Part shown: positions 1 to 6,322 of the stretch, in pieces
How the letters are laid out: every line of letters starts with the position of its first letter
How positions within the stretch are numbered: the first letter of the stretch is position 1
Source of the DNA: Rikenellaceae bacterium
Lineage (GTDB): Bacteria > Bacteroidota > Bacteroidia > Bacteroidales > Rikenellaceae
DNA length: 12,888 nucleotides
Direction: 5' to 3'
NCBI GenBank assembly: GCA_020859745.1
Contig: JAJBVQ010000090.1
Span: forward strand, 1-12,888
Translations under genes and position numbers: made by a program
The notes under the pieces: model-generated
Seen by the model: the letters and a program-made list of their open reading frames with translations, nothing else
Database searches by the model: none
What the model was told of the DNA's origin: nothing

Positions 1-139
1 ACACTTTATCCTCCGCTTTGGGGTTGGTGCGAACAACGATGTTCTCGGCACCGAGCGTCACGGTGTCGGAAAAGGCCATAGTATACCCTTCCAATAATTC
101 AGCGGTGATGTTCTCGGTCGAATTTATGAATTTATTCAT
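1..139 (-). CDS. dhaK: Dihydroxyacetone kinase, DhaK-type subunit (N-terminal 46 codons only)
   Basis: Only the first 46 codons lie in the window; the gene runs off the low-coordinate edge. The visible protein begins MNKFINSTENITAELLEGYT and continues through VTLGAENIVVRTNPKAEDKV. This matches the usual DhaK opening: a basic Met-Lys-Lys-like start, an I/L-N-x-x-x-N/D helix, a 'hLEG' motif, then a strand ending in R and a short loop before K-V, just ahead of the family's glycine-rich GGGSGHEP-type loop, which is outside the window. DhaK subunits bind dihydroxyacetone or related short ketoses covalently through a histidine and are phosphorylated using ATP (DhaL) or PEP-PTS partners. The ATG at 137-139 is preferred to the in-frame ATG at 77-79 because the residues before the latter are family-like. 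It starts 28 nt after the VOC gene stop, so the two are probably one operon. The substrate (dihydroxyacetone, erythrulose or another ketose) cannot be decided. Confidence 0.72.
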   Translation of the reverse strand, partial: MNKFINSTENITAELLEGYTMAFSDTVTLGAENIVVRTNPKAEDKV

Positions 140-167
140 CTCTGTATCAACGTATTTAATAGAGTTA

Positions 168-485
168 TTATTTAACCTGCCACATCAGTTCCACGGCGAT
201 CCCCTCCTCTTCGACGAAGGCGATCCAGTTGCCGCCCCCGCAGTCGGTCGGCGGCAGCAGCACGGTCTTCCCCTTCATCTCCGCCTCGGGATCGGTCACC
301 TGATAAGCCATATGCGCGGTGCTCTGGATCAGCTGCGGCATCCACGAGTCCTTGTCGAAGCGAAGCCACTCGATGCGGTTCGGGCTTTTCGAAAAATTGG
401 TCAGCCACACTTTCATCCCTTCGTTATACACTTCGCCCGGTTTGGACTCTGCGGTCGGTATGCCGACATGGTCAAATGTTCTCAT
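168..485 (-). CDS. Small VOC (glyoxalase/bleomycin-resistance fold) protein, 105 aa
   Basis: The 105-residue protein opens with MRTFDHVGIPT, the first strand of vicinal-oxygen-chelate proteins. His6, Glu39 (NRIEW), His58 (TAHMAYQV) and Glu99 (IAVELM) sit one per expected strand and give the His/Glu/His/Glu metal-ligand order of glyoxalase I-like enzymes. VOC proteins catalyse metal-dependent isomerisation, epimerisation, lyase or dioxygenase steps, so the reaction cannot be named. There is no signal peptide, so it is probably cytosolic. An in-frame ATG 12 codons upstream (519-521) would add residues that precede the first beta strand and look non-coding, so the ATG at 483-485 is preferred. 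The neighbouring DhaK-type gene suggests a role in processing a small ketose or hydroxyaldehyde. That role is inference; the fold call is firmer. Confidence 0.75.
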   Translation of the reverse strand: MRTFDHVGIPTAESKPGEVYNEGMKVWLTNFSKSPNRIEWLRFDKDSWMPQLIQSTAHMAYQVTDPEAEMKGKTVLLPPTDCGGGNWIAFVEEEGIAVELMWQVK

Positions 486-508
486 TATTGGGTCGTATCT
501 TATTGGGT
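485..508 (-). repeat. 9-bp direct repeat at the VOC gene start
   Basis: On the minus strand the nonamer ACCCAATAA occurs twice with a 6-nt spacer, at 500-508 and 485-493. The second copy ends on the A of the VOC start codon. It may be an operator or a translational control site, or chance in an A/T-rich leader. No SD-like purine run is visible here. Confidence 0.35.
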
Positions 509-523
509 TAGTATTTGTCACAA

Positions 524-557
524 TGCGGAGGACGAAGACTCAGCCCCCGCCTCCGCA
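524..557 (-). terminator. Possible weak terminator or leader hairpin between the cupin and VOC genes
   Basis: On the minus strand an 8-bp perfect stem TGCGGAGG / CCTCCGCA (550-557 and 524-531) encloses an 18-nt loop, 30 nt after the cupin gene stop. The sequence following the stem is TTGTGACAAATAC rather than a clear U-run, so termination would be weak. It could instead shape the 5' leader of the VOC-dhaK transcript. The inverted repeat is certain; its function is not. Confidence 0.35.
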
Positions 558-587
558 CATCGTACAGCGTTTCCTGGAAGAACAGGT

Positions 588-1304
588 TTAGAGCGCAGCC
601 TTGGTGTTGGTGAACCGCAGGCCGTCGCCGTCGTGGTAGTTGGCGAATTCCCACACGATGGCCCCTTCCGGACCGGCCATCATGAAGTGCCAGCTTTCCG
701 GCGTTTTGAGGGTCAGCAGTTCGCCCTGGTTCTGCTTCACAAAGTTTTTCGACACGGTAGTAGCCTTCTGCGTAGCCGGAACCAGAGCCTCGGCCCCTTC
801 GGTAGCGTCGCCGACTTCCGAGAAGTTATACACCCAGCCCTTGTCCACCAGCCAGGATTCCTGTTTGGCCGGGAAAGCGGTTTTCACGTGTTTGTGCTCC
901 GGGATCATCTGGCCGGGCAGCAGGTAGATGCTGTGCGCAAAGTAGCCGTAGGTGGAGTCGTTGATCCAGAAGATACCGCCCATGCCGGTGTTCTCGAAGT
1001 CGCCCAAGCCGAAGTCGGTGAACCAGATGTCTTTCTCCATCAGCGGGGTGAATGGCACGCCGTAGTAATCGAACATGTCCAGGAACGCCTCTTTGGCCAC
1101 GTCCTGCTTGAAGTTGCCCTGCGCGTCATAGAAATCGGCGTTGGTGTACTTTTTCTGGTAAGGTGCTTTTTTCATTTCGGTAGTTTTTACAGCGGTCGAG
1201 TCGCCGTCCTGACCGGCCGGGCACGACCCGCCGCACGAAGTCAGGGTCAGCGCGGCTCCGCAGAGCGCGATCATCGATGCTTGGAAAAAGTTGACTTTTT
1301 TCAT
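588..1304 (-). CDS. Cupin-fold lipoprotein resembling D-lyxose ketol-isomerase
   Basis: The 238-residue protein has a lipoprotein signal peptide (MKKVNFFQ, hydrophobic stretch, lipobox LTSC with lipidated Cys24), then a low-complexity linker. The cupin core carries EHKH (His137, His139), KQESW (Glu149) and PESWHF (His206), the two-His, Glu, His metal set of double-stranded beta-helix enzymes. The spacing and the surrounding residues (lead strand LLPGQMIPEHKH, tail VWEFANYHDG) resemble bacterial D-lyxose ketol-isomerases, which interconvert D-lyxose and D-xylulose in a metal-dependent way and are normally about 225 residues and cytosolic. A lipid anchor is unusual for such an enzyme. The ATG at 1302-1304 was chosen because it starts exactly at the signal peptide; the open frame extends to 1466, but that part is arginine-rich and overlaps the upstream gene. 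It is the third gene after the cytochrome and chorismatase-like genes. Substrate unproven. Confidence 0.7.
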   Translation of the reverse strand: MKKVNFFQASMIALCGAALTLTSCGGSCPAGQDGDSTAVKTTEMKKAPYQKKYTNADFYDAQGNFKQDVAKEAFLDMFDYYGVPFTPLMEKDIWFTDFGLGDFENTGMGGIFWINDSTYGYFAHSIYLLPGQMIPEHKHVKTAFPAKQESWLVDKGWVYNFSEVGDATEGAEALVPATQKATTVSKNFVKQNQGELLTLKTPESWHFMMAGPEGAIVWEFANYHDGDGLRFTNTKAAL

Positions 1305-1363
1305 GGTGTTAGATTTTATGTTTTTTACGGTTTCCCTATCCATACGGCTCGTCACCGGCGAAG

Positions 1364-2548
1364 CTACTCTGCCGTGAAAGCCACCCCTTCGATCTCGATC
1401 AGCAGTTCGTCGCGGCACACGTCGGTCAGCACATACAAAGCCTTGACGCCCGGATACTTTTCGCACACGATCCGCCGCGCCTCGTCGAGCAGGTTCTCGG
1501 CTTTCAAATATACGCGAAATATTTGGATTTCGGGCGTTTTTTCCGCTTTGATGCCGTGTTTGCGCAGGTTCTGGCGCGAAATGAGGTACTCTATATTCTC
1601 AAGTGTGGTGACGGTCTGCTTGGCGATCCCCACGCCGGTCAGCGAAGCCTCCCCGCGAATGGCCGCCGTGCCGGAGATATAGACCTGCAACCCCGATTCC
1701 GGGCTCACTACCGCCTTGGCCCGCTCGAATTTGGGCGTGGTCTTGTGCCTGAATATCTTGTCGGCCACCCCGACCAGCACGTTCTGCGAATAGTCGTGGG
1801 CCGCGACCTGCAAAGCGTTGTCCAGCGCCACCGCAGCGCATTTACGGCATTTCAGGTCCACCGCGTCCACCTCGACCATGATCCCGCCGTGCGAAGTCCC
1901 GATCCCCGTGGCGGCCGGATAACCGCCTTTCCACTCGGTGCGGGCGTAAAAGTGCGACCGGGCGTCGTTGAAGTCCTGGTAGTGCTGGTTCGCCCCTTCC
2001 CCAAGGGGCACACAGGTGATCCGCTCGATATAGTTCCACTGCCGCACGATGGTGTTGATGTCCATCTTCTCGGCGTCGAGCACGGCCCCCAACTTGCCCA
2101 GCACTTCGTCGGACTGTTCCAGAATCGGCGCGTCGAGCGACGAGGGCAGTATCCCTTCGGTAAACAAACGTTTCCCCTCCCGGGTTTCGACGGTAAAATA
2201 GCGCACACCCTCCGCGGAAAGGTGTTCCCGCACCAAAGCGGAGTTTTCGCGCGACACGCACTGCGACTCCATCACCAACCCCGAATCAAGCGATTTCTGG
2301 GCCACGTAGCTCACCAGCGGCATCCGCCACCCGAACCGGTCGCACCGCTCGCGGATCAGCGACAGCAGCCAGTTCCTGTGCTCCAGGTATTGCCCGTTGT
2401 CGTCCGGGTTGCCGAAGAAGGCCAGCCGCAGCGGCACGATCCCGCGCTCGCGGGTCGTTTCGGTGAGCTTGTCGAGCATCTCGCCGACCATCTGGCCGAA
2501 ATCCCGGAACCAGACCTTGTCTATGTTATAAATGACCCTGAATCCCAT
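1364..2548 (-). CDS. Chorismatase-like protein (FkbO/Hyg5/XanB2 family, RidA superfamily)
   Basis: The 394-residue protein shows the arrangement of chorismatases. The N-terminal RidA-like part has RLAFFGNPDD (41-50) and PLVSYVAQK (77-85). The C-terminal catalytic part has GYPAATGIG (209-217), ISGTAAIRGE (291-300), a conserved helix QTVTTLENIEYL (311-322) and DVCRDELLIEIEGV (376-389), which closely matches the D-[IV]-C-R-x-E-L-L-[VI]-E-I-E-G-V block of the family. Characterised members hydrolyse chorismate to 3-hydroxybenzoate, 4-hydroxybenzoate or dihydroxycyclohexadiene carboxylates for pigments and macrolides. The product here cannot be predicted, and some homologues may be non-enzymatic Rid proteins. 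There is no signal peptide. The ATG lies 3 nt after the stop of the cytochrome gene, implying translational coupling. It resembles no usual partner of cytochrome c peroxidase. Confidence 0.75.
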   Translation of the reverse strand: MGFRVIYNIDKVWFRDFGQMVGEMLDKLTETTRERGIVPLRLAFFGNPDDNGQYLEHRNWLLSLIRERCDRFGWRMPLVSYVAQKSLDSGLVMESQCVSRENSALVREHLSAEGVRYFTVETREGKRLFTEGILPSSLDAPILEQSDEVLGKLGAVLDAEKMDINTIVRQWNYIERITCVPLGEGANQHYQDFNDARSHFYARTEWKGGYPAATGIGTSHGGIMVEVDAVDLKCRKCAAVALDNALQVAAHDYSQNVLVGVADKIFRHKTTPKFERAKAVVSPESGLQVYISGTAAIRGEASLTGVGIAKQTVTTLENIEYLISRQNLRKHGIKAEKTPEIQIFRVYLKAENLLDEARRIVCEKYPGVKALYVLTDVCRDELLIEIEGVAFTAE

Positions 2549-2551
2549 ACG

Positions 2552-4411
2552 TTACAGCGAATTGACGTATTCCACCAGCGCGTCGATATCCTTGGCGCTC
2601 ACTTTCTTCCCTTCGAGGCCGTGTTTGTGCACTTCGAAAACCTCTTTCATCGTGGCCGCCCGGCCGTCGAACAGGTACGGGGCGGTGCGCCACACTTCGC
2701 GCAGGGTCGGCGTGTCCCATCCCTTCTCGAACTCGATGTCGTCGCCGATGCGGTGCATCTGCATATCGGTATAGTACTCGCCGTTATGGCATTCGTCGCA
2801 CTTGAGCTTCTGGAACACTTTCTGTCCCTGTTTGGCTTTTTCGGAGAGCTGGCCGTCGACCAGATAGGGGCTGGGCACGGCTTTCAGCCCTTTCAGGTAA
2901 GTATCCACCTGCGTGGCCATATCCTCCGGTATCTCATAAAACTGGATATGGGTAAAGCCTTTCCGGTCGGCGATCTCGGCGTTGGCCCGGATGCCGGAGA
3001 TCATGCACGGCGGCGTGAAATGCGAGTATAGCAGGCTCTTGCAGTTCTTGGAGTTGCCGATACCGTCGTTCATCAGGTCCCAGTTCATGCCGTCGGTACG
3101 GGCGTCGCCCGGATGGCAGCCGTTGCAGGACTGCCAGTTCTGGAAGCAGTATTCCGCGTCGTTGAAGATCCGCTCGCCCGCCTGCGCGTCGCTCTCTTTC
3201 CGGTCCCTGACCAAAGCATACTTAGCCCCGACGGTATTCCCCGCCACATCGAACACGTTCAAAGTATCGGCGAAATAGGTCGGGATGTAAATTTGTTTGC
3301 CGTCTTTCGATACGGCCATTTTGCGCGGCCCGTTCCCCCCGAGCTTGATCCGCTCCCGGATGCCGTACATAAACCGCAGGTCATAAGAGAGGTTCTCCTT
3401 GGTTCCGGTATAGGCCTTGAGCTTGGCCTCCATCGCGGGATAGTCAATCACGCTGAGGTCGTGCGTCCCCGAATGGGTCACGTAGATCTTGTCCCCCACG
3501 CTTTTGATGTCCCAGATACCGGCCGCCCCGTGTTCCGGTTCGTCCAGCACGATGCCGCCTTCGAATGTGAGTTTTTCGGCGTCGACGATGCTCAGGGCGC
3601 TGGTGTTCATCCAACCCTGCTGCAACTGCGAGGTGGGAACGGTGAACCGCCCCATGTTGTGCGACACGAGAACGTATTTTCCGTCCGGGCTCAGCGCGAT
3701 CCCCCGCAGAGCATTGCTGCCGTTGGCGAGCTTGATGTCCTTGATTTTTTTGAAATCCGCCAGGTCGATCACGGACACGTCCGCCGCCACATAGTCCAGA
3801 TCGGCCCGCTGGGCCGGCAGGAAGTTGGCCACGAACAGGTATTTCCCGTCTTTGGAGACTACCGCGCCTTTGGGTTCGCGCAGCACCGGCGCGGTTCTCA
3901 GCACGACGCCCCCCTCCGGATCGACTTCCATCACGGTGGTGCCGAACTGGTTCAGGACATAGACTTTAGTCCCGTCCTGCGAAACGACGGGCGAGGTGGC
4001 TCCCGATCCCACCGGAATGGAGCGTTCCACACGGCCCGATGTCAGGTCGATCACTTCGAGGGTCCCGCGTTTTTCGAACGTGGTGACGTAGATCTTTTCG
4101 TTGCCGTCCGCACTCCCGGTAGCAACGCCGGTGGGTATCTGTTCGAACTCCCACTCTTTGACGGGAGCGTTGAAATTGCCCGGCGCGTAGATCCGCACGG
4201 ATCTGTTCCCTTTATTGGAGGTGACGATCCGGCCGTCGGAGAGCACGGCGATATCGGTGGTGAAAAGCGGGGCGTTCGCTGGCGCCGCAGGAGCGGCCTG
4301 ACCGAAGCCCGGCAAAGCAGCCGAAACGGAAGGGACAATGCCTCCCGTCCCCCAGCCGCAAGCAAAGATGATCCCGCCCAGCAGGCAAGACCGCAATATG
4401 GAGGATTTCAT
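2552..4411 (-). CDS. Beta-propeller / di-heme c-type cytochrome (cytochrome c peroxidase/MauG-like) fusion
   Basis: The 619-residue exported protein opens with a signal sequence containing a possible lipobox (IFAC, Cys18; not a strong match). Residues about 50-400 are YVTN/NHL-like beta-propeller blades, seen as recurring units such as SVIDLADF, ALSPDGKYVLVS and AVSKDGKQIYIP. The C-terminal part has two c-type haem motifs, CNGCH (429-433) and CDECH (538-542), and the segments KSLLYSHFTPPC, DTPTLREVWRTAPYLFDGRAATM and HKHGLEG, typical of di-haem cytochrome c peroxidase/MauG-like proteins. Such enzymes reduce peroxide or oxidise protein or small-molecule targets in the periplasm. Haem attachment needs a Ccm or ResBC system elsewhere. 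It is the first gene of a three-gene operon, downstream of a candidate promoter. The fusion of propeller to di-haem domain is known in a few bacterial families; the natural substrate here is unknown. Confidence 0.85.
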   Translation of the reverse strand: MKSSILRSCLLGGIIFACGWGTGGIVPSVSAALPGFGQAAPAAPANAPLFTTDIAVLSDGRIVTSNKGNRSVRIYAPGNFNAPVKEWEFEQIPTGVATGSADGNEKIYVTTFEKRGTLEVIDLTSGRVERSIPVGSGATSPVVSQDGTKVYVLNQFGTTVMEVDPEGGVVLRTAPVLREPKGAVVSKDGKYLFVANFLPAQRADLDYVAADVSVIDLADFKKIKDIKLANGSNALRGIALSPDGKYVLVSHNMGRFTVPTSQLQQGWMNTSALSIVDAEKLTFEGGIVLDEPEHGAAGIWDIKSVGDKIYVTHSGTHDLSVIDYPAMEAKLKAYTGTKENLSYDLRFMYGIRERIKLGGNGPRKMAVSKDGKQIYIPTYFADTLNVFDVAGNTVGAKYALVRDRKESDAQAGERIFNDAEYCFQNWQSCNGCHPGDARTDGMNWDLMNDGIGNSKNCKSLLYSHFTPPCMISGIRANAEIADRKGFTHIQFYEIPEDMATQVDTYLKGLKAVPSPYLVDGQLSEKAKQGQKVFQKLKCDECHNGEYYTDMQMHRIGDDIEFEKGWDTPTLREVWRTAPYLFDGRAATMKEVFEVHKHGLEGKKVSAKDIDALVEYVNSL

Positions 4412-4484
4412 ATCGATGTTAGTAGTTTAGGCAGTGGTTTATTCGGGTTGTTTGTTGCGGAGAGCGTAAAGTACGAACCGTAAC

Positions 4485-4524
4485 CAAATCTACAATATTA
4501 CGGATTTTTCCGCTTTCCTGCAAA
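4485..4524 (-). promoter_or_regulatory. Candidate Bacteroidetes-type promoter for the cytochrome operon
   Basis: On the minus strand TTTG (4521-4524) is followed, after exactly 20 nt, by TAATATTG (4493-4500), one mismatch from the TAnnTTTG -7 element. A perfect TAGATTTG (4485-4492) follows directly after it. Transcription from here would leave a leader of roughly 75-80 nt before the cytochrome ATG at 4411. The region lies just downstream of the terminator of the preceding cluster, as expected for an independent transcript. The match is by eye only. Confidence 0.5.
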
Positions 4525-4552
4525 CGACTGCCCTGCAATTTCCGGGAACCAA

Positions 4553-4589
4553 AAGGCCGGTGGGGGAATCTTCTTCCCCCACCGGCCTT
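4553..4589 (-). terminator. Strong intrinsic terminator of the lipoprotein cluster
   Basis: A perfect 16-bp inverted repeat (arms 4553-4568 and 4574-4589) with a 5-nt loop reads on the minus strand as AAGGCCGGTGGGGGAA ... TTCCCCCACCGGCCTT, followed by TT (4551-4552, giving TTTT with the stem end) then GG. It begins 26 nt after the stop of the PCMD lipoprotein. There is no U-run on the plus-strand side, so it acts mainly on minus-strand transcripts. It separates the surface-lipoprotein cluster from the cytochrome operon. Confidence 0.85.
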
Positions 4590-4615
4590 GCCTGTTCCGC
4601 CTTGAGACGGGTAAC

Positions 4616-6301
4616 CTAATCGAAACTGATCTCCATATCGTCCACGAGCAGTACGCTTCCCGTGCCGCCGCAGAAGTCGCCGCCCCAACGGCTGGAGGTC
4701 GCGACAAGGACGATATGCGTGGGCTTGTCGGTGGTGTTCTTGTATTCGATATCGATCGTGAACGGAGTGTATTCGCCTATGGTCTGCGAAGTATGGAATT
4801 CACCGTATCCGATCACGCTGGGATCCGACAATGACGTCGCACTCGTTCCCAACGGCCTTTCGCTGGCCCCGCCCCAGTTTTCGAGGCTGATGTATATGTG
4901 GCATTCGTCCGGCTGACCTATTTTGGCGATCAGGTCGGGCAGGTTCTTATCGGCGGCGATATCGATCGTGGCGGAGGTGTATTTATACCACCCGGTGAGC
5001 GACGTGGGCCGGCCGGTATAAGGCCGCCCGAATCTCGGGCATTTCCGCATCGCCGGCAAATTGGTCGGCAGGCTTGAGATCACGAAGTCCCCGATAAAGA
5101 TATTCCCTGCGGCTATCTGGGCGAAAGGAACGCCTCCGATAGTGGTCAGCTGGGCCGCTTCTCCGGTTCCGTCGACGGTCACGTCGGTCGGCACACTGAT
5201 CGACGCTTTGCCCGCCAGGGTCACGCCTTTGTTCCCTGTCGCCCAGTAGGAGTTGGCAGCATCGGAGTTCGGGTACCAGGTGGTCTTGGCCAGTGTCCAC
5301 TGGTCCAGATTCAGGTTGGGAATCGCCGGTGTGTCGTCCGTCGTAAAGGCGACTACGTCACCGTAATTAGTTCCGATCACGCCCCTGGCTTCATACTGGG
5401 TGGACGGCGTAAGGCCGGTGGCCTTGCCCGAGAACTGCACGCCGTCGACGGTGGCCGCCACATCCGTCCAGGCGTCGTCCCCGGCCCCGGCTTTCCGGAT
5501 CTGGAAACCGCATGTCCCGGCCGAGGTAAGCCCCTGCGCCGAAAGGTAGGCGAATTTGGCCCACGGATTGACCGACATCTCGGTCACGTACTGGGCCGAC
5601 TGCTCGACGGAAACAGTCCACTCCTGGGTGATGTCGAAAAATTTGACGATAAAGTGCTGCGGCAGGGTGAAATCGTGAATGGTCTTGACATCCACATCCT
5701 CGACCACAGTCCCGTCCGCTTTGACCCAGGCCATCGTTGCGTTGGAAGGCCCTAACTTGAGTTCCTGAATATCGATGCCGGTCAAGGGAACCGTTTCGGG
5801 CACATAGGCTATCACACTGTAACCCGTGGCGCTGAATTTGGCTTCGCCGATCTGCTGGCCGTCGGCCAGGGTGAATACCCGCTCGATATTCTGGGTGGCT
5901 TTGAGTGTCCAGATGTAGTCCTGATAGGTGATGACCGTAAAGGTATAGGGTTTCTGTTCGGGCGAAGGGATGGCGTATTCGGCGCTTCCCTGCGTCAGGT
6001 CGAGGTAGTAGGAGTCGAGGGTGTCCAGCTCCTGGTGGGTCACATTGTCGATGATCCGGGCGTCGGGCGTGATCCGGAAATCTTCGAGCAGGACATGCCG
6101 CAGGTCTACCGTATCGGCCAGCACCAGCTCGATGGTACGGCTGCTGTTCTCCAGACTCACCGACTCCGCGCCGCGTACCTCCATGGAGGTGATATTGCCG
6201 GGCACGATCTCGAAAGGTATGTCGTTCTTTATGCACCCCGTCGCCAGCGCGGCAAGCATCAGCGCTCCCAACAGGACGGTCATTCTGTATCTGTTTTTCA
6301 T
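4616..6301 (-). CDS. PCMD-domain surface lipoprotein with fn3-like domain
   Basis: The 561-residue protein starts with a lipoprotein signal peptide (lipobox LATGC, Cys23). Residues 24-235 form the N-terminal region typical of Bacteroidales PCMD proteins, with CIKNDIPF, ELVLADTVDLRHV, and YQDYIWTLKATQNIERVF as landmarks. Residues about 238-321 look fn3-like (KFAYLSAQG ... GLTPSTQYEARGVIG). Residues about 330-561 are the PCMD (PF13201-like) domain, with DQWTLAKTTWYPNSDAANSY, YWATGNKGVT, the TGWYKY strand and the closing ATSSRWGGDFCGGTGS plus LLVDDMEI. The start is fixed by the signal peptide. It begins 21 nt after the beta-barrel gene, so the two are one operon, and ends at the strong terminator. 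PCMD proteins are thought from structure to be carbohydrate-binding or -processing and surface-exposed; the ligand is unknown. Confidence 0.85.
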   Translation of the reverse strand: MKNRYRMTVLLGALMLAALATGCIKNDIPFEIVPGNITSMEVRGAESVSLENSSRTIELVLADTVDLRHVLLEDFRITPDARIIDNVTHQELDTLDSYYLDLTQGSAEYAIPSPEQKPYTFTVITYQDYIWTLKATQNIERVFTLADGQQIGEAKFSATGYSVIAYVPETVPLTGIDIQELKLGPSNATMAWVKADGTVVEDVDVKTIHDFTLPQHFIVKFFDITQEWTVSVEQSAQYVTEMSVNPWAKFAYLSAQGLTSAGTCGFQIRKAGAGDDAWTDVAATVDGVQFSGKATGLTPSTQYEARGVIGTNYGDVVAFTTDDTPAIPNLNLDQWTLAKTTWYPNSDAANSYWATGNKGVTLAGKASISVPTDVTVDGTGEAAQLTTIGGVPFAQIAAGNIFIGDFVISSLPTNLPAMRKCPRFGRPYTGRPTSLTGWYKYTSATIDIAADKNLPDLIAKIGQPDECHIYISLENWGGASERPLGTSATSLSDPSVIGYGEFHTSQTIGEYTPFTIDIEYKNTTDKPTHIVLVATSSRWGGDFCGGTGSVLLVDDMEISFD

Positions 6302-6322
6302 ATCGGGTTTCCGCTTCGTTCC

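Noticed and set aside
1305..1466. N-terminal extension of the cupin frame back to 1466
   Set aside because: The extension is arginine-rich, overlaps the coding end of the chorismatase-like gene, and would bury the lipoprotein signal peptide, which must be N-terminal.
18..1682. Plus-strand open frame of 554 codons opposite the dhaK, VOC, cupin and chorismatase-like genes
   Set aside because: It is antisense to four genes with recognisable motifs and signal peptide, spans their intergenic gaps, and its product is histidine/arginine-rich with no domain. It follows from high-GC codon bias, which suppresses stops on the complement.
1523..4483. Long plus-strand open frames (1523-3031 and 3113-4483) opposite the chorismatase-like and cytochrome genes
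   Set aside because: The translations are rich in His, Arg, Val and Pro without conserved motifs, while the minus strand encodes the two CxxCH motifs and chorismatase blocks in the correct frames.
4569..4620. Terminator acting on plus-strand transcripts
   Set aside because: The perfect stem is symmetrical, but the plus-strand side is followed by GCCTGTTCC rather than a U-run, and no plus-strand gene ends here.
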